Assembly: GCA_022605425.2 (NCBI GenBank)
Contig: JAKIMF020000005.1
Span: 902,501 to 966,500 of the forward strand
Source: Hamiltosporidium tvaerminnensis
Lineage: Eukaryota > Microsporidia > Dubosqiidae
DNA: 64,000 bases
Direction of reading: 5' to 3'
Part shown: piece after piece, positions 13,562-25,700 of the stretch
Numbering within the stretch: position 1 is the stretch's first letter
Layout of the letters: each line of letters opens with the position of its first letter
Position numbers and translations under genes: made by a program
Notes under the pieces: model-generated
What the model saw: only the letters and a program-made list of their open reading frames with translations
What the model was told of the DNA's origin: nothing
Databases searched by the model: none

Positions 13562-15233
13562 CTGCGTATACAGCCCGACCTGTCTTAACAGCTGGGCACT
13601 GGGCAGAATTCACTTTGTGTCCACGTACTACACCACCACAAAGCTATGTTTTTATTAAACAGTCGGATTCCCCGTAACTAAAAGTTCTAATTCCTTAGAG
13701 CTAATCCTTTTCCCGAGGTTACGGATCTAATTTGCCGAATTCCCTAACTAACGTTTGTCCTATCGCTTCCGGTATACACCGTACGGAGCCCTGCTGCGGT
13801 CGGTACGGTCATCTAGGTCATAAAGGTATTTTTTCACGGATCCCAGCTAAGACAATTGCATATGCCTGTATTGCTCTGTACAACACGCTACATACAGTAC
13901 TGCTACAAGGAATGGGTACCTCCTTGTTGTCGTGCCTAAGACGTAAACACCATATTTACTGTTGCCAAATACCTAGATGGCTCGGGAATATCAACCCGAT
14001 TCCCTGTCGAGATCTCAGGACCGGCTAACCTTCTCCTTATGAAGTCTTAGAAGAACCCTTCTCCTGAAGCCTTCGCGATTCACACACGAATTGTAACTAC
14101 TACCACCAAGATCAGCACTAGTGTATGCTCCACTTTACCTCACGGTAAACCTTCTGCACATACACCACGCCCATCTACCTATAAGTACTGCATCGGGTCT
14201 GGCCTTGTACCGTCCATTTTCGGCGCACATGAATTCGGTAGGTACGTTGCAACACGTTTCTTACCGGATGCCAACCTCCATGGCCACCGCCCTACTGTCA
14301 CAATTCATCTACGGCCTTAAGAAAAACCAGATTAGGCCCCTTATCAGTACGTCAGGTTGATCCCTCTTCGCACGTCCTGCTTACCAGAACGCGCCCACTA
14401 GACACATATATAATCGTTATTCTTTAATACAAGAATAACACGTACACGTTCGCAGTTCGTCGGTATGTGGAGATTGCTCCCCTTTCATCCCGCCGTTCCT
14501 CTACCGCATAATACTAAGTAACTTGTGTCTGCTGTCCTGAGAGACATTTCGATGGGAACCAGCTACCCGGCTGTTCGATTGGTCTTTCGCCCCTACACCC
14601 AGCTCAAACCATCGATTTGCGCGTCAGAACAAGTTTAGGTCCTCCACCATCCTTTCGAATGGCTTCAACCTGGCCAGGTGTAGTTCACAGCCCTTCGGGT
14701 CGCATCCGAACAGCTATATCTGCTTTCGCTACGCTTAAAGGAAACCCCCCTTTAACTTGCTATGCAGATGCACTCCTTGGTCCGTGTTTCAAGACGGGTC
14801 CTGTGATCAGGATACTCAATACAATTTCACGTCTTTGCACTTTTTAGCTTTTCACCTTTCCATCGCTGTACTATTACGCTATCGGTCTCCGCTCATATTT
14901 AGCCTTAGATGGAACCCACCACCTCTTCAGGCTGCATTACCAAGCAACCCTACTCTGCCCATTACTCGTCACTACGGGGCTATCACCCTCTATGGCTTAC
15001 CTGTCCCGGTAATTCGTTACGACGATCTTAACAATGCCCGGAGGCTTACATTCGGGGCTATTTCTTGTTCGCTCGCCGCTACTACAGAAATCCTAGTTAG
15101 TTTTTGTTCCTCCCCTTAATAATATGCTTAAGTCCAGGGGGTAGTCAGGCATTTACAAATGCCGTTCGGCCTTAGTTCTCGGAAACTATTCCGGCCTTCC
15201 TCGGATACGGAGCCAAGTGATCCCTTGTATGAG

Positions 15234-15269
15234 TTTAAAATGAAAAAACTACACAATAAAAGTACTAGC
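15234..15269 (-). other. Short internal transcribed spacer
   Basis: About 36 bp of AT-rich sequence lies between the SSU 3' terminus (GGATCAGTGC in rRNA sense) and the 5.8S-like start of LSU. A single very short ITS with no ITS2 is the microsporidian arrangement. Both boundaries are estimates, good to a few bases. Confidence 0.8.
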
Positions 15270-16573
15270 ACTGATCCTGCTGCAGGTTCTCCTACAGCAA
15301 CCTTGTTACGACTTGTATCCAATCTAATCCTACGTCCTCAGAAGGAAAACCCTCTTCGAACATAGCACCATCTTAGATAACGACGGGCGGTGTGTACAAA
15401 GAACAGGGACGCAGTCGTCGCCCGTTAGTGACACGCGACTACTAGGAATTCCTGGTTCATGCGTCCATTACAGAACGCAATCCCAACCGAGTTATCCTTT
15501 ATCTTTACATTATACCTAGAAATAACATTGTAGTGCGCGTGCAGCCCAGAACATCTAAGGGCATCACAGACCTGTTATAGCCCCCTCCTTCCTGAAACTT
15601 ATAGTCCCCAGTCGCCGTAGCTGAGGGTCTCACACATTACAGCAATAAACCTAAAAGTCACCTCACATGTTGTGAACGGCCATGCACCACTTAGTCGTAC
15701 TCATCAAAGATTCGTCATACAACTGGCCCTGGTAAGTTGTCCCGCGTTGAGTCAAATTAAGCCGCACACTCCACTCCTGGTGGTGTCCTTCCGTCAATTT
15801 CTTCAAGTTTCAATCTTGCGATCGTACTATCCCCATAGCCCATATACTTGATTTCTCGTGGGTACCACTACGTAACACCCAGTTGGCATAGTTTACGGCC
15901 GGAACTACAGGGGTCTCTAATCACCTTTGCTCCTCCGGCTTACGTCCTTGATCACCGGAAACGTACTGGACGACAGCTTTCGCTTCGGTTTGTCCTACGT
16001 AGGTCGTCAACTTTCACCTCTCGCTACGCAATACAGTCGCCCTCTTCCGCTCCTACATGCTAACCTAGAATGCCAATACACTCCATGAAGAAAGTGTCTT
16101 CTAGCATCCCTGTCAACACTGACTACGGACCTTTTAAATGCAGCAATGCACTATGACACTCCTGGAGCTGGAATTACCGCGGCTGCTGGCACCAGACTTG
16201 CCCTCCAGTCAATCACCGGTATTCTACCCCGGTTACAAAATATACGTCTCATAACTGCCTCTCTCCAATTGGGCAAGTTTCGCGCCTGCTGCTGTCCTTA
16301 GACCTGGTAGCCGTTTCTCAGGCTCCCTCTCCGGAATCAAACCCTGATCCCCCGTACCCGTTAAAGCCATCGTACGCCCTTACCGTACGATAAAACTGAT
16401 GGGTCGGCGTCTTACTCGTGTTATTAGCCACAGTTTCCCGCGGTTATCCTTCCTACACGATTAAATAATCACCGTTCTACTGAGCCGTTCGCAGTTCCAC
16501 TTTCGCTTCACCAGACTTGCATGGCTTAATCCCAGAGACAAGCATCCTCGTCAGGCAGAATCAACCTGTTGCA
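15270..16573 (-). rRNA. Small-subunit rRNA
   Basis: Read on the minus strand it begins near AACAGGTTGATTCTGCCTGA and ends at AGAACCTGCAGCAGGATCAG. Universal segments are present: the 530-loop region GCCAGCAGCCGCGGTAATTC near 16169-16190 and the decoding-site segment GTACACACCGCCCGTC near 15383-15398. The length of about 1.3 kb is far below that of most eukaryotes and fits microsporidia, which lack many expansion segments. It is followed by a very short ITS and the LSU, so all three form one transcription unit running right to left. Open frames in this interval are artefacts. Confidence 0.96.
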
Positions 16574-17000
16574 CAAATATACCATTACACGTCACATCCA
16601 AATCACACACAATTGACTCGTTGAGTCCATAACTTAATCCCGATGAATAAAGCAGCACAAGAAACCAAAGTAACAACGGAAAACCTCCAAAATCTGCATC
16701 AGAGCAGTAACCATATGTAACACCAATTTGTTACTTGAACATGTCAAAGTAACTAGAACACCATATCGATTTGATCATTGATCTAAATCACGTGAATTAA
16801 CAACTAAGTTAATGATTCGAAAGTACGTTTGTAGATCAATTTGATTAGATCAACTTGATTTCTACGGTTACATGCAATTGTAATTTCTGGTTGATTTGTC
16901 TCATTCTTAGTGTTTTCTATTGACATTTTAATTCTCATATGATTTGGGGTAAACAGTTCTATAAATAACATCCTTTATATACGAAAAAAATAATTTTCAC
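16574..17000 (-). promoter_or_regulatory. Presumed 5' external spacer and promoter region of the rRNA unit
   Basis: This moderately GC-richer block lies immediately upstream of the SSU 5' end and fades into AT-rich DNA after about 17,000. It contains several short GATC-bearing inverted and repeated motifs around 16765-16865, for example GATCATTGATC and GATCAATTTGATTAGATC. No defined RNA polymerase I promoter element was recognised. The assignment rests on position only. Confidence 0.4.
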
Positions 17001-19029
17001 AGTAATTTTAACACCAAATCAATTTTTTTAAAAATATTTAGAGAATATAACACCAATAAAAAATAAAATCAATCAATCAACTTATTTCTAATATAAAGAA
17101 TTCTAAATATGTTAAATTATTTCAAATTTCTTTTCTTACCCATTCTCTACTAACGAATCATATATCTAAAAAAGAAAAAATACTAAACATCAAATTTTTC
17201 TTTGTGTATATAAATATCACATTCGTTAATATTTAACTCCAAGAAGATGTTCTATTTAAAAAAATTGTTTTTCTATTTCCAGGTTTTTCCTTCGAACATA
17301 CAACGGTTAAGAATTTTTTTATAAATTAAAAAAGTATTTTATCATGTCAAATATATCAAAAGATCTTTTTTTAATCAAATTTATTTCTAAAAATATGATT
17401 GAAAGTGTATTTTTGTTATAGTTTTAATATATAAATGCTATTTTACCAAAAAAAATACCTTTCTGTCATTTTATTATATTTTTAATAATTGTATTTAAAA
17501 ATAATCAAATATTTTCACTGAAGATTAACTTTTATAGAAATTACTGTTACCTAAAGACATATTAGATTTTATAATTTATAAAATAATATTTGCTTATTGC
17601 ATGTTTTTTAACATCATTATTTTAATAAATATTTGCTTTGTCAAAAAATTCCACACGACGAATTTTTTTAAAAACAGAAATTATAAACACATAAGAAAAT
17701 CTAAACAAATTAATAGAAAAAAAATTATTTAATTTTAGAAAATAATGAAGACTACTGGCTTCAAAACGATTTGCTTGCTTTAAGTATTTATAAATAGTTC
17801 TTTTGGATTTATTTGCAAAATATTCTCGCATTTGAACTCACTATATATTAAACAATTTGAAACCATATCTCAATGCTATAAATACTAAATTAAGCACTCC
17901 GGTTTGTAATAATTAGTTATTTTAATATTCTTCTCCAATTAATTCAATTAAGTAGAATATCAAATATATAATTCTCTAATGTTGATCCTTATTTCATATC
18001 ACAACTTAATAACGTAAAATATTAAAATCATAATTTTCAATGGTTGATCTGTATTTCATATCACAAAATTACTCAATGGTTATGCTTTTGCTGCATAACA
18101 ATTATATTCTTTTAAATTTTGAGTTTTTCCAAATACTATCTACATCAATATGAAAATAAAATTTTACATGTTTCACTAAAAAACCAATGTGCAGAATATT
18201 TTAAGCTAAAACCAATTTATGTAATATGTTCATTTATGCCATTTTTATTCTTTATAATCTTCTTGCTTTAAATTTTTTTTAATTTCCCCTGCGTAATTGA
18301 AGAAGCGTTTACTCTTCTATTTGCGAATTTCTTCTGTTCATTGCGGTTTTATTGCTTACGACTTAAATCTGTTTCTTGGTAAAACTTAAATATAAAATCA
18401 ATTGCTATATATTTCTAAATATTGTATTTATAGATTATATTTTGTTAAAAATTGGGTTTTCGGTGGCTTTATAATTTGAAATTTATATTTAAAAGTATTA
18501 TTTTGTATATATTTGCATTTCGTTTCGGATTAATTTTTTTATTCTTTAAAGAAATAATCCATGACTTTCAAATATACACATACTTAATCAATCCAAAACT
18601 CAATCGCACTTGTTATATTTTCAATTCCAGTAAAACATCAAATATTTTGTTTTCTATATTATATTTTACAGTGTTTGTTCGTTGCTATTTAAAAAATATT
18701 GTAAAATACTCAATAAATTTTGTTTTTTGTTGGTTAATAAACCCAGTTGTTCTTTACTGTTTAACTAGTTTTCAGTGTTTGCCTTAAGAACCATAATTAT
18801 CTTGATAATTTGCATTTAAAAATCGGATTTAAAATATTTAGAAGAATATACCATTCAATACACATTTATTGGCAAGTCGAAGGAAAGTAGGAACACCTGT
18901 AATTAGATGACTGGTTTTCAATTTATATATTTATAAGCGAAACCATCAAAGCTTGGCATAGAATATATTTTATTTTTCAAAGGCACCTGATAAACAATGG
19001 TCCATTTAGTATTTAATACATAAAAATAT
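17001..19029. other. AT-rich intergenic DNA
   Basis: No convincing gene. It includes a 62-bp imperfect tandem duplication around 17956-18072. Hydrophobic frames at 17622-17831 (minus) and 18452-18787 (plus) are low-complexity and unrecognised. Confidence 0.55.
17956..18072. repeat. Imperfect tandem duplication, period about 62 bp
   Basis: Both units contain AATAT followed by TAATTCTC or TAATTTTC, GTTGATC and TATTTCATATCACAA. Two copies only. Confidence 0.55.
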
Positions 19030-20222
19030 CTAGGTTAAAAAAATTTTGGGTTTAAATCATTTTCGAACTTTTATATATTTTCGTCTAACTCCTTAAGCAT
19101 TATCTGTTCCTCTTTGATCCGACAATTCATCTATGTTTATGCCGGTTTCTTCAACATGGTTTCTCCTTCTGAAATAGTTGGTGTATTATTTTTTGTTTTA
19201 AGACTATCTTCCTGGATATTAGCATGTTTTAAAGGGGGTATTTGTTCCTCATGCATTTCGGCCCCTTTTAATAAAAAATATTGCCGCTCTTTACCTTTTT
19301 GAAACACGTAAATCCTCTTCTTCTATCAGAAGACACTGTTCCGACCTTCTTCTTGAGTACAATCGATTGAATGTATTTTCCTCTAGATTAATGAGCATTT
19401 TTAGTTTTTTTAGGTTTGAATCATGATATTTTGCTACAATACCAACTCAGGTAATCACAGAAGAGATTATTCTAACACTAAATTATAAATAAGACCTAAC
19501 TCATTTGCTAATAGGTCATACTTCCTAGGCTTCCGTGTTCTAACTATTTGAAGTGAATCTTGAAAAGTGATTCCACTTCAATGAGTGTTATCTTATTCTT
19601 CATCTTATTTAAAAAATATGTCGGGTCTATTATTCCGAGTTTCGAATTCAGGTTTTATTCTGGTGTACACTCTTATCTTTGCATACTCGTTTTCAAGAAT
19701 TTCTTGAACTGAGTGACTATTTATTCGTTTTGAAGACTTTAATTTATAATCATTTAGAAGACGAAATTCCAGGCATCTAACCAATTCATTATACCGTCTA
19801 TTATAGTAATGACCAAGCCTTTTTTACATCGAGATTCTAAAGGACCTCCTGTATACCAAAATTTCTGCAGTGTTGGCCCACGTCTTCTGATCTCCATAAT
19901 ACATTTCTATCCTAGATATAGCAGATCACTCCTTCAGCTCGTAGCCTAATATTTTTTTCTTTGGCTATCTAGAAGATTCACCGAGACTTATAAGCACGTT
20001 TTTTCCTGCATTATATAACTTATTGTTAAGTTTTCGCTTTTTTATTTCGAATATAATTTTGTAAGTTGAGCTTCCTCTAAGTCTTCTTAGAAACCTCTTA
20101 CAACTTGTATTTAACTTTTAAGAAGCCTTTTATTAGTGCAAGATGGGTGTTATTGGTATTTTCCACATTAAGAATTGGCGCTCATCATGTCTATATTTCT
20201 TTATCTTTTTCTAGAATCTATA
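19030..20222 (-). mobile_element. Decayed 5'-truncated LINE copy (3' half)
   Basis: On the minus strand this tracks the 3' portion of the near-complete LINE at 55.5-59.3 kb, from the region encoding ILKVENNN to the 3' terminus, where AAACCCAAAATTTT resembles the AACCCAGAATTTT end of the reference copy. Frameshifts and stops are scattered through it, so it is not coding. At the codon equal to the TAG of the near-complete copy it has GTG. The missing 5' part fits incomplete target-primed reverse transcription. Confidence 0.8.
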
Positions 20223-21836
20223 AATATATTTCAAAATAGAAATCTACTATTTTTTATATGGAAAGTTAATGCATAATAATGAATTTACAAGATAGAAACT
20301 AAAGAAAACCCTGATCTAATAATTTAAGTATCTTTTAATCAATCATGTATTATCTATAAAAAAATATATAACTTTGGACAATGTTACTTTACATGTGAAT
20401 TTTAATATCATATAATTAGATTTCTATTATGTCCTCAATAAACATAAAATCAGTTATTACATTATAAAAGAAAAGAATCAAACCTAAGAATATGTTAAGG
20501 TATTTTATACATTTTCAAGAGCTTCTCTTTTAATATATTAATTAAAAACTTAGAATATTTGCGGCTAAGCTGTTTCACTATTTTTATATGCAAAAAATTT
20601 AATATTAATAAGTTAAAATCGTAATTTTTTTTGATTTTTTTATTTGGAATTATAAGATGGAAATATCAGGGGTTTCTAGTAGCCTCAACATCTATTTAAT
20701 TTAATTAAAGCGTGTTATAATCCACCCAAATCTTCTGATATTTTATTGACACAGAAACTTGTATATGAAATATCCTACCGAAGTCATAAATAAAAAAATT
20801 TCTTTCCTTGAATTTTTTGTTAATTTTGAAATTTTTTTTTTGGAATTACATGAAAATAATGGTTTTCGGTGAATTTAAAAAATTTTAAAATACACAATCA
20901 TGGCAGATTATACATGTTTTAAAAAAAATTGTACTGTTCTAGCCAAAAAAAATATTAAAAAATTATATACTTACTCATTTACTTTTTTATCTTTCGGTGT
21001 CGAAGATGAAAGAATAAAAATTCACATTTATTTATTTTAAGTTGTTTTTGGGACTCGAGAGGATACGGAATTGGCTTATAGATCCAGTTAAGAATTTACC
21101 AATTAACTCAGAACATTAAAAAATTTTAATTCGACCCAATTTTAAACTAATTTCAAAGTCAATAACCAAATTTTAAATTTAATCATTATATTTGGTATAA
21201 TAAGATTTCTTTGTGTAAATTACGTAAAATGAGATCTTCTTATCTATTCCCAGATAGAACATAAATGGTTAATTTATGACGTCTTTAATTATCATACTCT
21301 AAATGCTAACATAAACATACTAGAATAATCTGAATTTATTTTTGAAAAATAATTCTATCTAATTTTAAAACTAATATACTTTAATTAAATTCATTTCAAT
21401 GTATATAGAATTTTTTGCAAATTATATTTATTATTAAATAGACATGTAATTGTTTTATCACATATTTGGATTGACATCAAGGAAAACAGAAAAACCACAA
21501 ACATATAGTTATTTGCTTACTAAAGCAAGAATCAAAAAAACAATTCGTTGCTCATATTAGAAAATAATGATCTAACAAAAAAAATCATAAAATAGAAAAA
21601 TAGCAAAAATAGTCCAACGAGATGTAATTATAGTTAATTTTTATTTTATTGAAATTATTTATAAAATATAAAAATAATTTCTATTATTTCAAAGTAAAAT
21701 ATTTTATTTTCTGAATATTTCTGAAAAAATAATGAATTTAGGAAATGTAACTAATCGAATAAATATTTTTTTTAATTTAATCTTTATTATTATTAGAATA
21801 CTTAAATCAATGATTTCTCACTAAATTATACAATTA
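20223..21836. other. AT-rich intergenic DNA containing one B repeat
   Basis: Apart from the diverged B-repeat copy at about 20966-21100, nothing is recognisable before the convergent 3' end of the helicase gene. Confidence 0.55.
20966..21100 (+). repeat. B repeat, diverged copy
   Basis: It shares TACTTACTCATT, TTCGGTGTCGAAGATGAA and TTGGCTTATAGATCC with the B copies at 27888 and 48391. The 3' module common to A and B is not clearly preserved here. Confidence 0.6.
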
Positions 21837-23477
21837 TTATTTCTTTTGTAGGAAATTTTCAAGTCTTTTTTGTTTAAGATCGAACGGTCCAATGTCTTTT
21901 AAATCGTTTGTTCCGATTCCAAGTGATTCAAGAACATTCAGCTTTTTAAGTATTTTAGGCCAGACATATTCGTCAATCGTGTTTTTTCCAATCAAATAAT
22001 GTATATCGACGCTATCCTTTTGTCCTATTCTATGAATTCGATCTTCTGCTTGCAACATCGTACCAGGATTCCAGTATAATTCAGAAAATACAACCGCCTT
22101 TCCTTCTGTAAGTGTCAATCCACTTGCACATGCTGTTAGTCCTAATAATGCTACCGTTATATTTGCATTATTTTGATATTTGTTGACTAATTGTTGCCTG
22201 TGATTAACAGGTGTTTTGCCGTCTATTCTAATAAAATTTATACCTGTCTCTTCAAGAAATTTAGATATTTGTTCTATCATAAATCCATGATGAGCAAAAA
22301 CTACAAATTTTATTTGTTTTTCTATTAAACACGATAAATATTCTATAACTTTGTTTGCTTTGAGTTTCCCTGCTTCACAATATAAAGTCATAATATTATC
22401 ACTTACTTCAGTCAGATTTTCGTCAAGATTTTTTTTGTTTTCATTTAAAATTTTATTTAAAGAAGTTGAATCTTTATTTTCGGTTTTCGAATCATCCAAA
22501 TTGAGAATTACATGTCTTCTGAATTTATTTGGTAATTCATTTAAAACGCAGTCTTTAGTTCTTCGAAGCATGAAGGTTTTATTTAGCAAATAATTTAATT
22601 CTTCCAAATTACTTGAACCTTTGTAATCATACCAATGCCCAACCTTTCTTCCATTGCAATATCTTTTACCGTATTCATAGAATTTAGGAAATATAAATTT
22701 ATCAATTGCAGAAATAATTGAAAATAGTTCGAGTGGTCTACTCATAGCAGGTGTACCTGATAATAAAATTGATCTTGTCGAGTTTTGAATTATAGGAAGT
22801 AAATTTACAGTTCTTTTAGACTGCTGACTTTTCAAATAATGACACTCATCAACAATTATAACTTGATGTTTAAGTTTTAAAATTAAATCGGAGTTCTTGG
22901 AAGCTTGATCATAACTTATAATGCTTATTTTTTCTCCAAAATCAGACATTTTTCTAATAATTGTACTTTCCATTTTTAAAAAAGTATTTATAGATTCTGC
23001 CCAATTATAAAGAAGTGAAGCTGGGGCAATAATTAAGAGTGGCCATTCAAGTTTATAATAATATGCTATAGCTAATGCCTGTATTGTCTTACCTAAACCC
23101 ATATCATCGGCTAATAAAATTTTTCCTTTTCTGTTCAAAGCAAAATTTACGCCCTGCATTTGGAATGGTAGTAAATAACTATAAATACCGTTTTTTAAAT
23201 CATAAAATTCATTTTTTATATTTTTTTTGAGAACGTTTATGACGCCTTTAGGAATTTCCTCGTATAAAATTTTATTTTGCCTTAATTTTATACAAAAATC
23301 TTCGTATATTTCTATATTAATTTTCCAAGAATTCGTTTCTAATATATAAGTCGATTTTTTATTTGGAAAAGAAGTTAGAATAGTGGAAATAATTTTATTA
23401 GAGGGTTTAACTTCTATAGATCCATCTTCTTTAAGTTTCATTTTTACAGGCTTATTTACTACCGGAATAGATGGCAT
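21837..23477 (-). CDS. SNF2-family annealing helicase, SMARCAL1/ZRANB3 (HARP) type
   Basis: The 546-residue product belongs to the SNF2 branch that rewinds RPA-coated or bubble DNA and remodels stalled replication forks. A HARP-like segment (about 25-66, with YILETNSWKINIEIY) precedes the ATPase core. The core has Walker A DDMGLGKT (124-131), the Walker B box DECH (210-213), the SGTP motif (240-243), LRRTK (305-309), and C-terminal lobe motifs GLTACASGLTLTEG and QAEDRIHRIGQ (476-486). Residues 536-543 (QKRLENFL) lie at the extreme C terminus and resemble a PCNA-interacting PIP box. The family usually has long extensions, and this is a compact core. The start codon follows a C-rich motif (TACCCTTCCCG). 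It is divergent from RRP4 with a 412-bp gap. Family assignment is firm; the choice between SMARCAL1 and ZRANB3 is open. Confidence 0.92.
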   Translation of the reverse strand: MPSIPVVNKPVKMKLKEDGSIEVKPSNKIISTILTSFPNKKSTYILETNSWKINIEIYEDFCIKLRQNKILYEEIPKGVINVLKKNIKNEFYDLKNGIYSYLLPFQMQGVNFALNRKGKILLADDMGLGKTIQALAIAYYYKLEWPLLIIAPASLLYNWAESINTFLKMESTIIRKMSDFGEKISIISYDQASKNSDLILKLKHQVIIVDECHYLKSQQSKRTVNLLPIIQNSTRSILLSGTPAMSRPLELFSIISAIDKFIFPKFYEYGKRYCNGRKVGHWYDYKGSSNLEELNYLLNKTFMLRRTKDCVLNELPNKFRRHVILNLDDSKTENKDSTSLNKILNENKKNLDENLTEVSDNIMTLYCEAGKLKANKVIEYLSCLIEKQIKFVVFAHHGFMIEQISKFLEETGINFIRIDGKTPVNHRQQLVNKYQNNANITVALLGLTACASGLTLTEGKAVVFSELYWNPGTMLQAEDRIHRIGQKDSVDIHYLIGKNTIDEYVWPKILKKLNVLESLGIGTNDLKDIGPFDLKQKRLENFLQKK

Positions 23478-23487
23478 CGGGAAGGGT
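23478..23487 (-). promoter_or_regulatory. C-rich motif abutting the helicase start codon
   Basis: TACCCTTCCC is followed within one base by the ATG in the minus-strand sense. It resembles the CCC-type signal described upstream of microsporidian genes. Confidence 0.5.
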
Positions 23488-23889
23488 AAGTAAGTCTTTA
23501 ATTGTTAAATTGGGTTTACTTCTTTACGTTTTGCAGAATATTTTTAATAATACAGCGCGTATCTGTTTTATATGTGAAGATAATTGTCTAGATGATATAT
23601 TTATATTATAAATATTGTTTTCTGTTTTTTTAGAAGATTATTTGAGCATTTGTAATGGCTTATGATTTTTTATTCGGTTATTACAAGTGTTTTCGCAATA
23701 AACGATCTACATTGTTAATTAAAATTATCTTAACTTTGATTTCTCCGTTAATTCTTAAAAAATATTTTATACCTTTTTAAATAAACGAGCCTTCTAAAAT
23801 TTTTGTTTCGGCTTTTTTCTTGCACAATAACTTTTACAAAAATTTTCAAGAAAAATAAATTTAGATTTTTCAAAATTTTTACCGCTGAA
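23488..23889. other. Divergent intergenic region between helicase and RRP4
   Basis: About 400 bp of AT-rich DNA that must hold both promoters. The RRP4 frame stays open upstream to 23803 but has no ATG before 23890. No clear motif precedes RRP4. Confidence 0.5.
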
Positions 23890-24555
23890 ATGAAAAAATT
23901 TCTTCCTGGTGAAAAAATGCCAACAATAGAAGGTTATATAAATGGTCATGGTTCTTATCAAGAGAATGATGGTTTATATTCATCTTTGTATGGTAACTTG
24001 GTTGTAATTGATAAGTTAATGACTGTTCAGCCTGTTATTGATTTTAGATACAATCCAGAAGTTGGAGATGTCATTATAGGACGAATTACGATGATTGGAA
24101 ATAAAAAATGGAAAGTTGAAATGAATTCAAAGGCTGAATCAACATTACAATTATCTGCTATAAACCTTCCGGGTTCGGTTCAAAGGAGAAAAATGTTTTC
24201 CGATGAAATGAAAATGCGAGAATATTTTGATATAAATGATATTTTAGTTGCTGAAGTACAAAAAATCAATAAATCAGGAAATATCTCATTACATACAAGA
24301 AATGAAAAATATAAAAAATTAACCAATGGATTGGTATTAGAAGTACCTGCAATGCTGGTTACAAGATATAAAACACAATTTCTTAAAATCGAAAGCATAG
24401 AAATAATTATCGGGGTAAATGGATTCATATGGATCGGATCTGATGATTTAAATTACGAAAATATGAAAAAAATACTTATAATCGCAAATTTTATAAAAAA
24501 TATTGCAAATCAAAATAAAGTAATAACAGATACTGAATTACTAAAACAATATTGA
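23890..24555 (+). CDS. RRP4: Exosome cap subunit Rrp4 (EXOSC2 homologue)
   Basis: A 221-residue S1/KH protein of the RNA exosome cap, which guides RNA into the 3'-5' exonuclease complex in nucleus and cytoplasm. The N-terminal domain has GHGSY with a following LYSSLYGNLVVIDKL. The S1 domain has the Rrp4 signature PEVGDVIIGRIT, then KWKVEMNSKAESTLQLSAIN and LPG, and LHTRNEKYKKL leads into the KH-like domain with GVNGFIWIG. Order and spacing match Rrp4, not Rrp40 or Csl4. The first ATG in the frame is at 23890; the open frame upstream has only non-ATG codons, so I start there. It is slightly shorter than yeast or human proteins, as is usual in microsporidia. It is divergent from the helicase gene. 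Confidence 0.93.
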   Translation: MKKFLPGEKMPTIEGYINGHGSYQENDGLYSSLYGNLVVIDKLMTVQPVIDFRYNPEVGDVIIGRITMIGNKKWKVEMNSKAESTLQLSAINLPGSVQRRKMFSDEMKMREYFDINDILVAEVQKINKSGNISLHTRNEKYKKLTNGLVLEVPAMLVTRYKTQFLKIESIEIIIGVNGFIWIGSDDLNYENMKKILIIANFIKNIANQNKVITDTELLKQY

Positions 24556-25700
24556 AGTATATTCAAGTATGTAAAAATAAATTTTAATTTTATAATTTAC
24601 AATTTTTTGTTTTGCCTTTCGCGACTTTATTCAAATAGATTTCTTGAGAATAATATTTTCTAATAAAAACTCCATTTTTTAGCCATCGAAAAATGTTTTT
24701 TTTATTATTTTAGAACCGGAAATTCTCTTATTGACAAGAAACAAAAAAATAAACTAAAGATCTATCTATTCTTATAAAATTACTCGTTTTTCTTATATTC
24801 ACACAGAAAAGTCAAAACTTAGAATTTTTTGTATTTCAGAAGCATCATAAACTCGAAATTAACTACTGATTATATAATTATCTCGTGGGAATAAATTTTC
24901 GTTTCATAATTTATATTTAATGAATTCTGATTTCAATTTATAACTAAATTTAGGAGTTATTCTACTTTTAATATTTACCAAAGTTATCTGCGTATATGTT
25001 TTAATTTCATATTGTTTATATTCCTTTGATTATTCTTTTATTCATCCCAATCTTAATTCTATTTTTATTAAAAAATATATGTGCCTGTCTATTCTATTCA
25101 TTTATTCAACTATATTTTAAACGAGAAATACTCCTTGATAATGCTTAAATAAGATTTTTTTAATTACTAAATGTATATTATACAATTGTCCTCGAGTACA
25201 TTCAAAGAATCATTAATATATTTCGAGTTTTTTTTATTCTTAATCTAAGTATTATAAACTAAATTGATTAGAATCCGATAGTATTAATAATGAAAATAGC
25301 ATGGCCTTTAAATTTTTCTAACGAATATTTAATTCTACTAAATATTTAGAATATTTTTTTAGTAGATTTATAGGGTCTGGTTTTTTAAAAACTCTACGCC
25401 AAGCCTACAAATTATATTTTTATTTTAAATACTTTGTGAAAATTTGAATAAATTCATATAGAAATTAGAAAACGTAATTAAAAATAAATTAAGCCTTTAA
25501 AAAATATAATTTAAAGCAATATTATAGTAATTATAGTATCTTTATATGTCATTTCATCAAATCTATAGATTCTCATACGTCAAATTATGTTACATAGTGA
25601 TTAATTTTTTAACTTGAATTTCTATTCTTAAAAAAGCTTTGAATTATTTTAAATCAATCCAAAATCTTAATCATAATCAAAATAGACCTTATTGAAAGCT
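24556..25700. other. AT-rich intergenic DNA
   Basis: No gene, RNA or recognised repeat seen between RRP4 and the first A repeat. Confidence 0.55.

Larger units (their letters stand above)
12610..15233 (-). rRNA. Large-subunit rRNA with fused 5.8S-equivalent 5' end
   Basis: The minus strand carries conserved LSU landmarks in order. The 5.8S-like start (GGATCACTTGGCTC near 15215) runs directly into the domain I sequence ACTTAAGCATATTATTAAG near 15120, with no ITS2 between them. Next come the segment CTCTTAAGGTAGCCAAATGC near 13515-13535 and the peptidyl-transferase segment ACCACAGGGATAACTGGCTT near 13075-13093. The sarcin-ricin stem-loop is at 12862-12891. At about 2.6 kb it is short for a eukaryote, as in microsporidia. 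The loop reads AGTACGAAAGGAAC, where the near-universal form has G at the eighth base. The 3' end is approximate. Open frames inside this interval are spurious. Confidence 0.95.

Noticed and set aside
13732-16063. Several open frames of 60-120 codons on both strands inside the rRNA interval
   Set aside because: They overlap conserved rRNA core sequence and exist only because rRNA is GC-richer and stop-poor.
18452-18787. 111-codon hydrophobic frame on the plus strand
   Set aside because: Rich in F/I/L/Y simply from T-rich sequence; no family features and no start-codon motif.
23803-23889. Upstream extension of the RRP4 frame by 29 codons
   Set aside because: It contains no ATG, and the N-terminal domain of the family begins just after the ATG at 23890.
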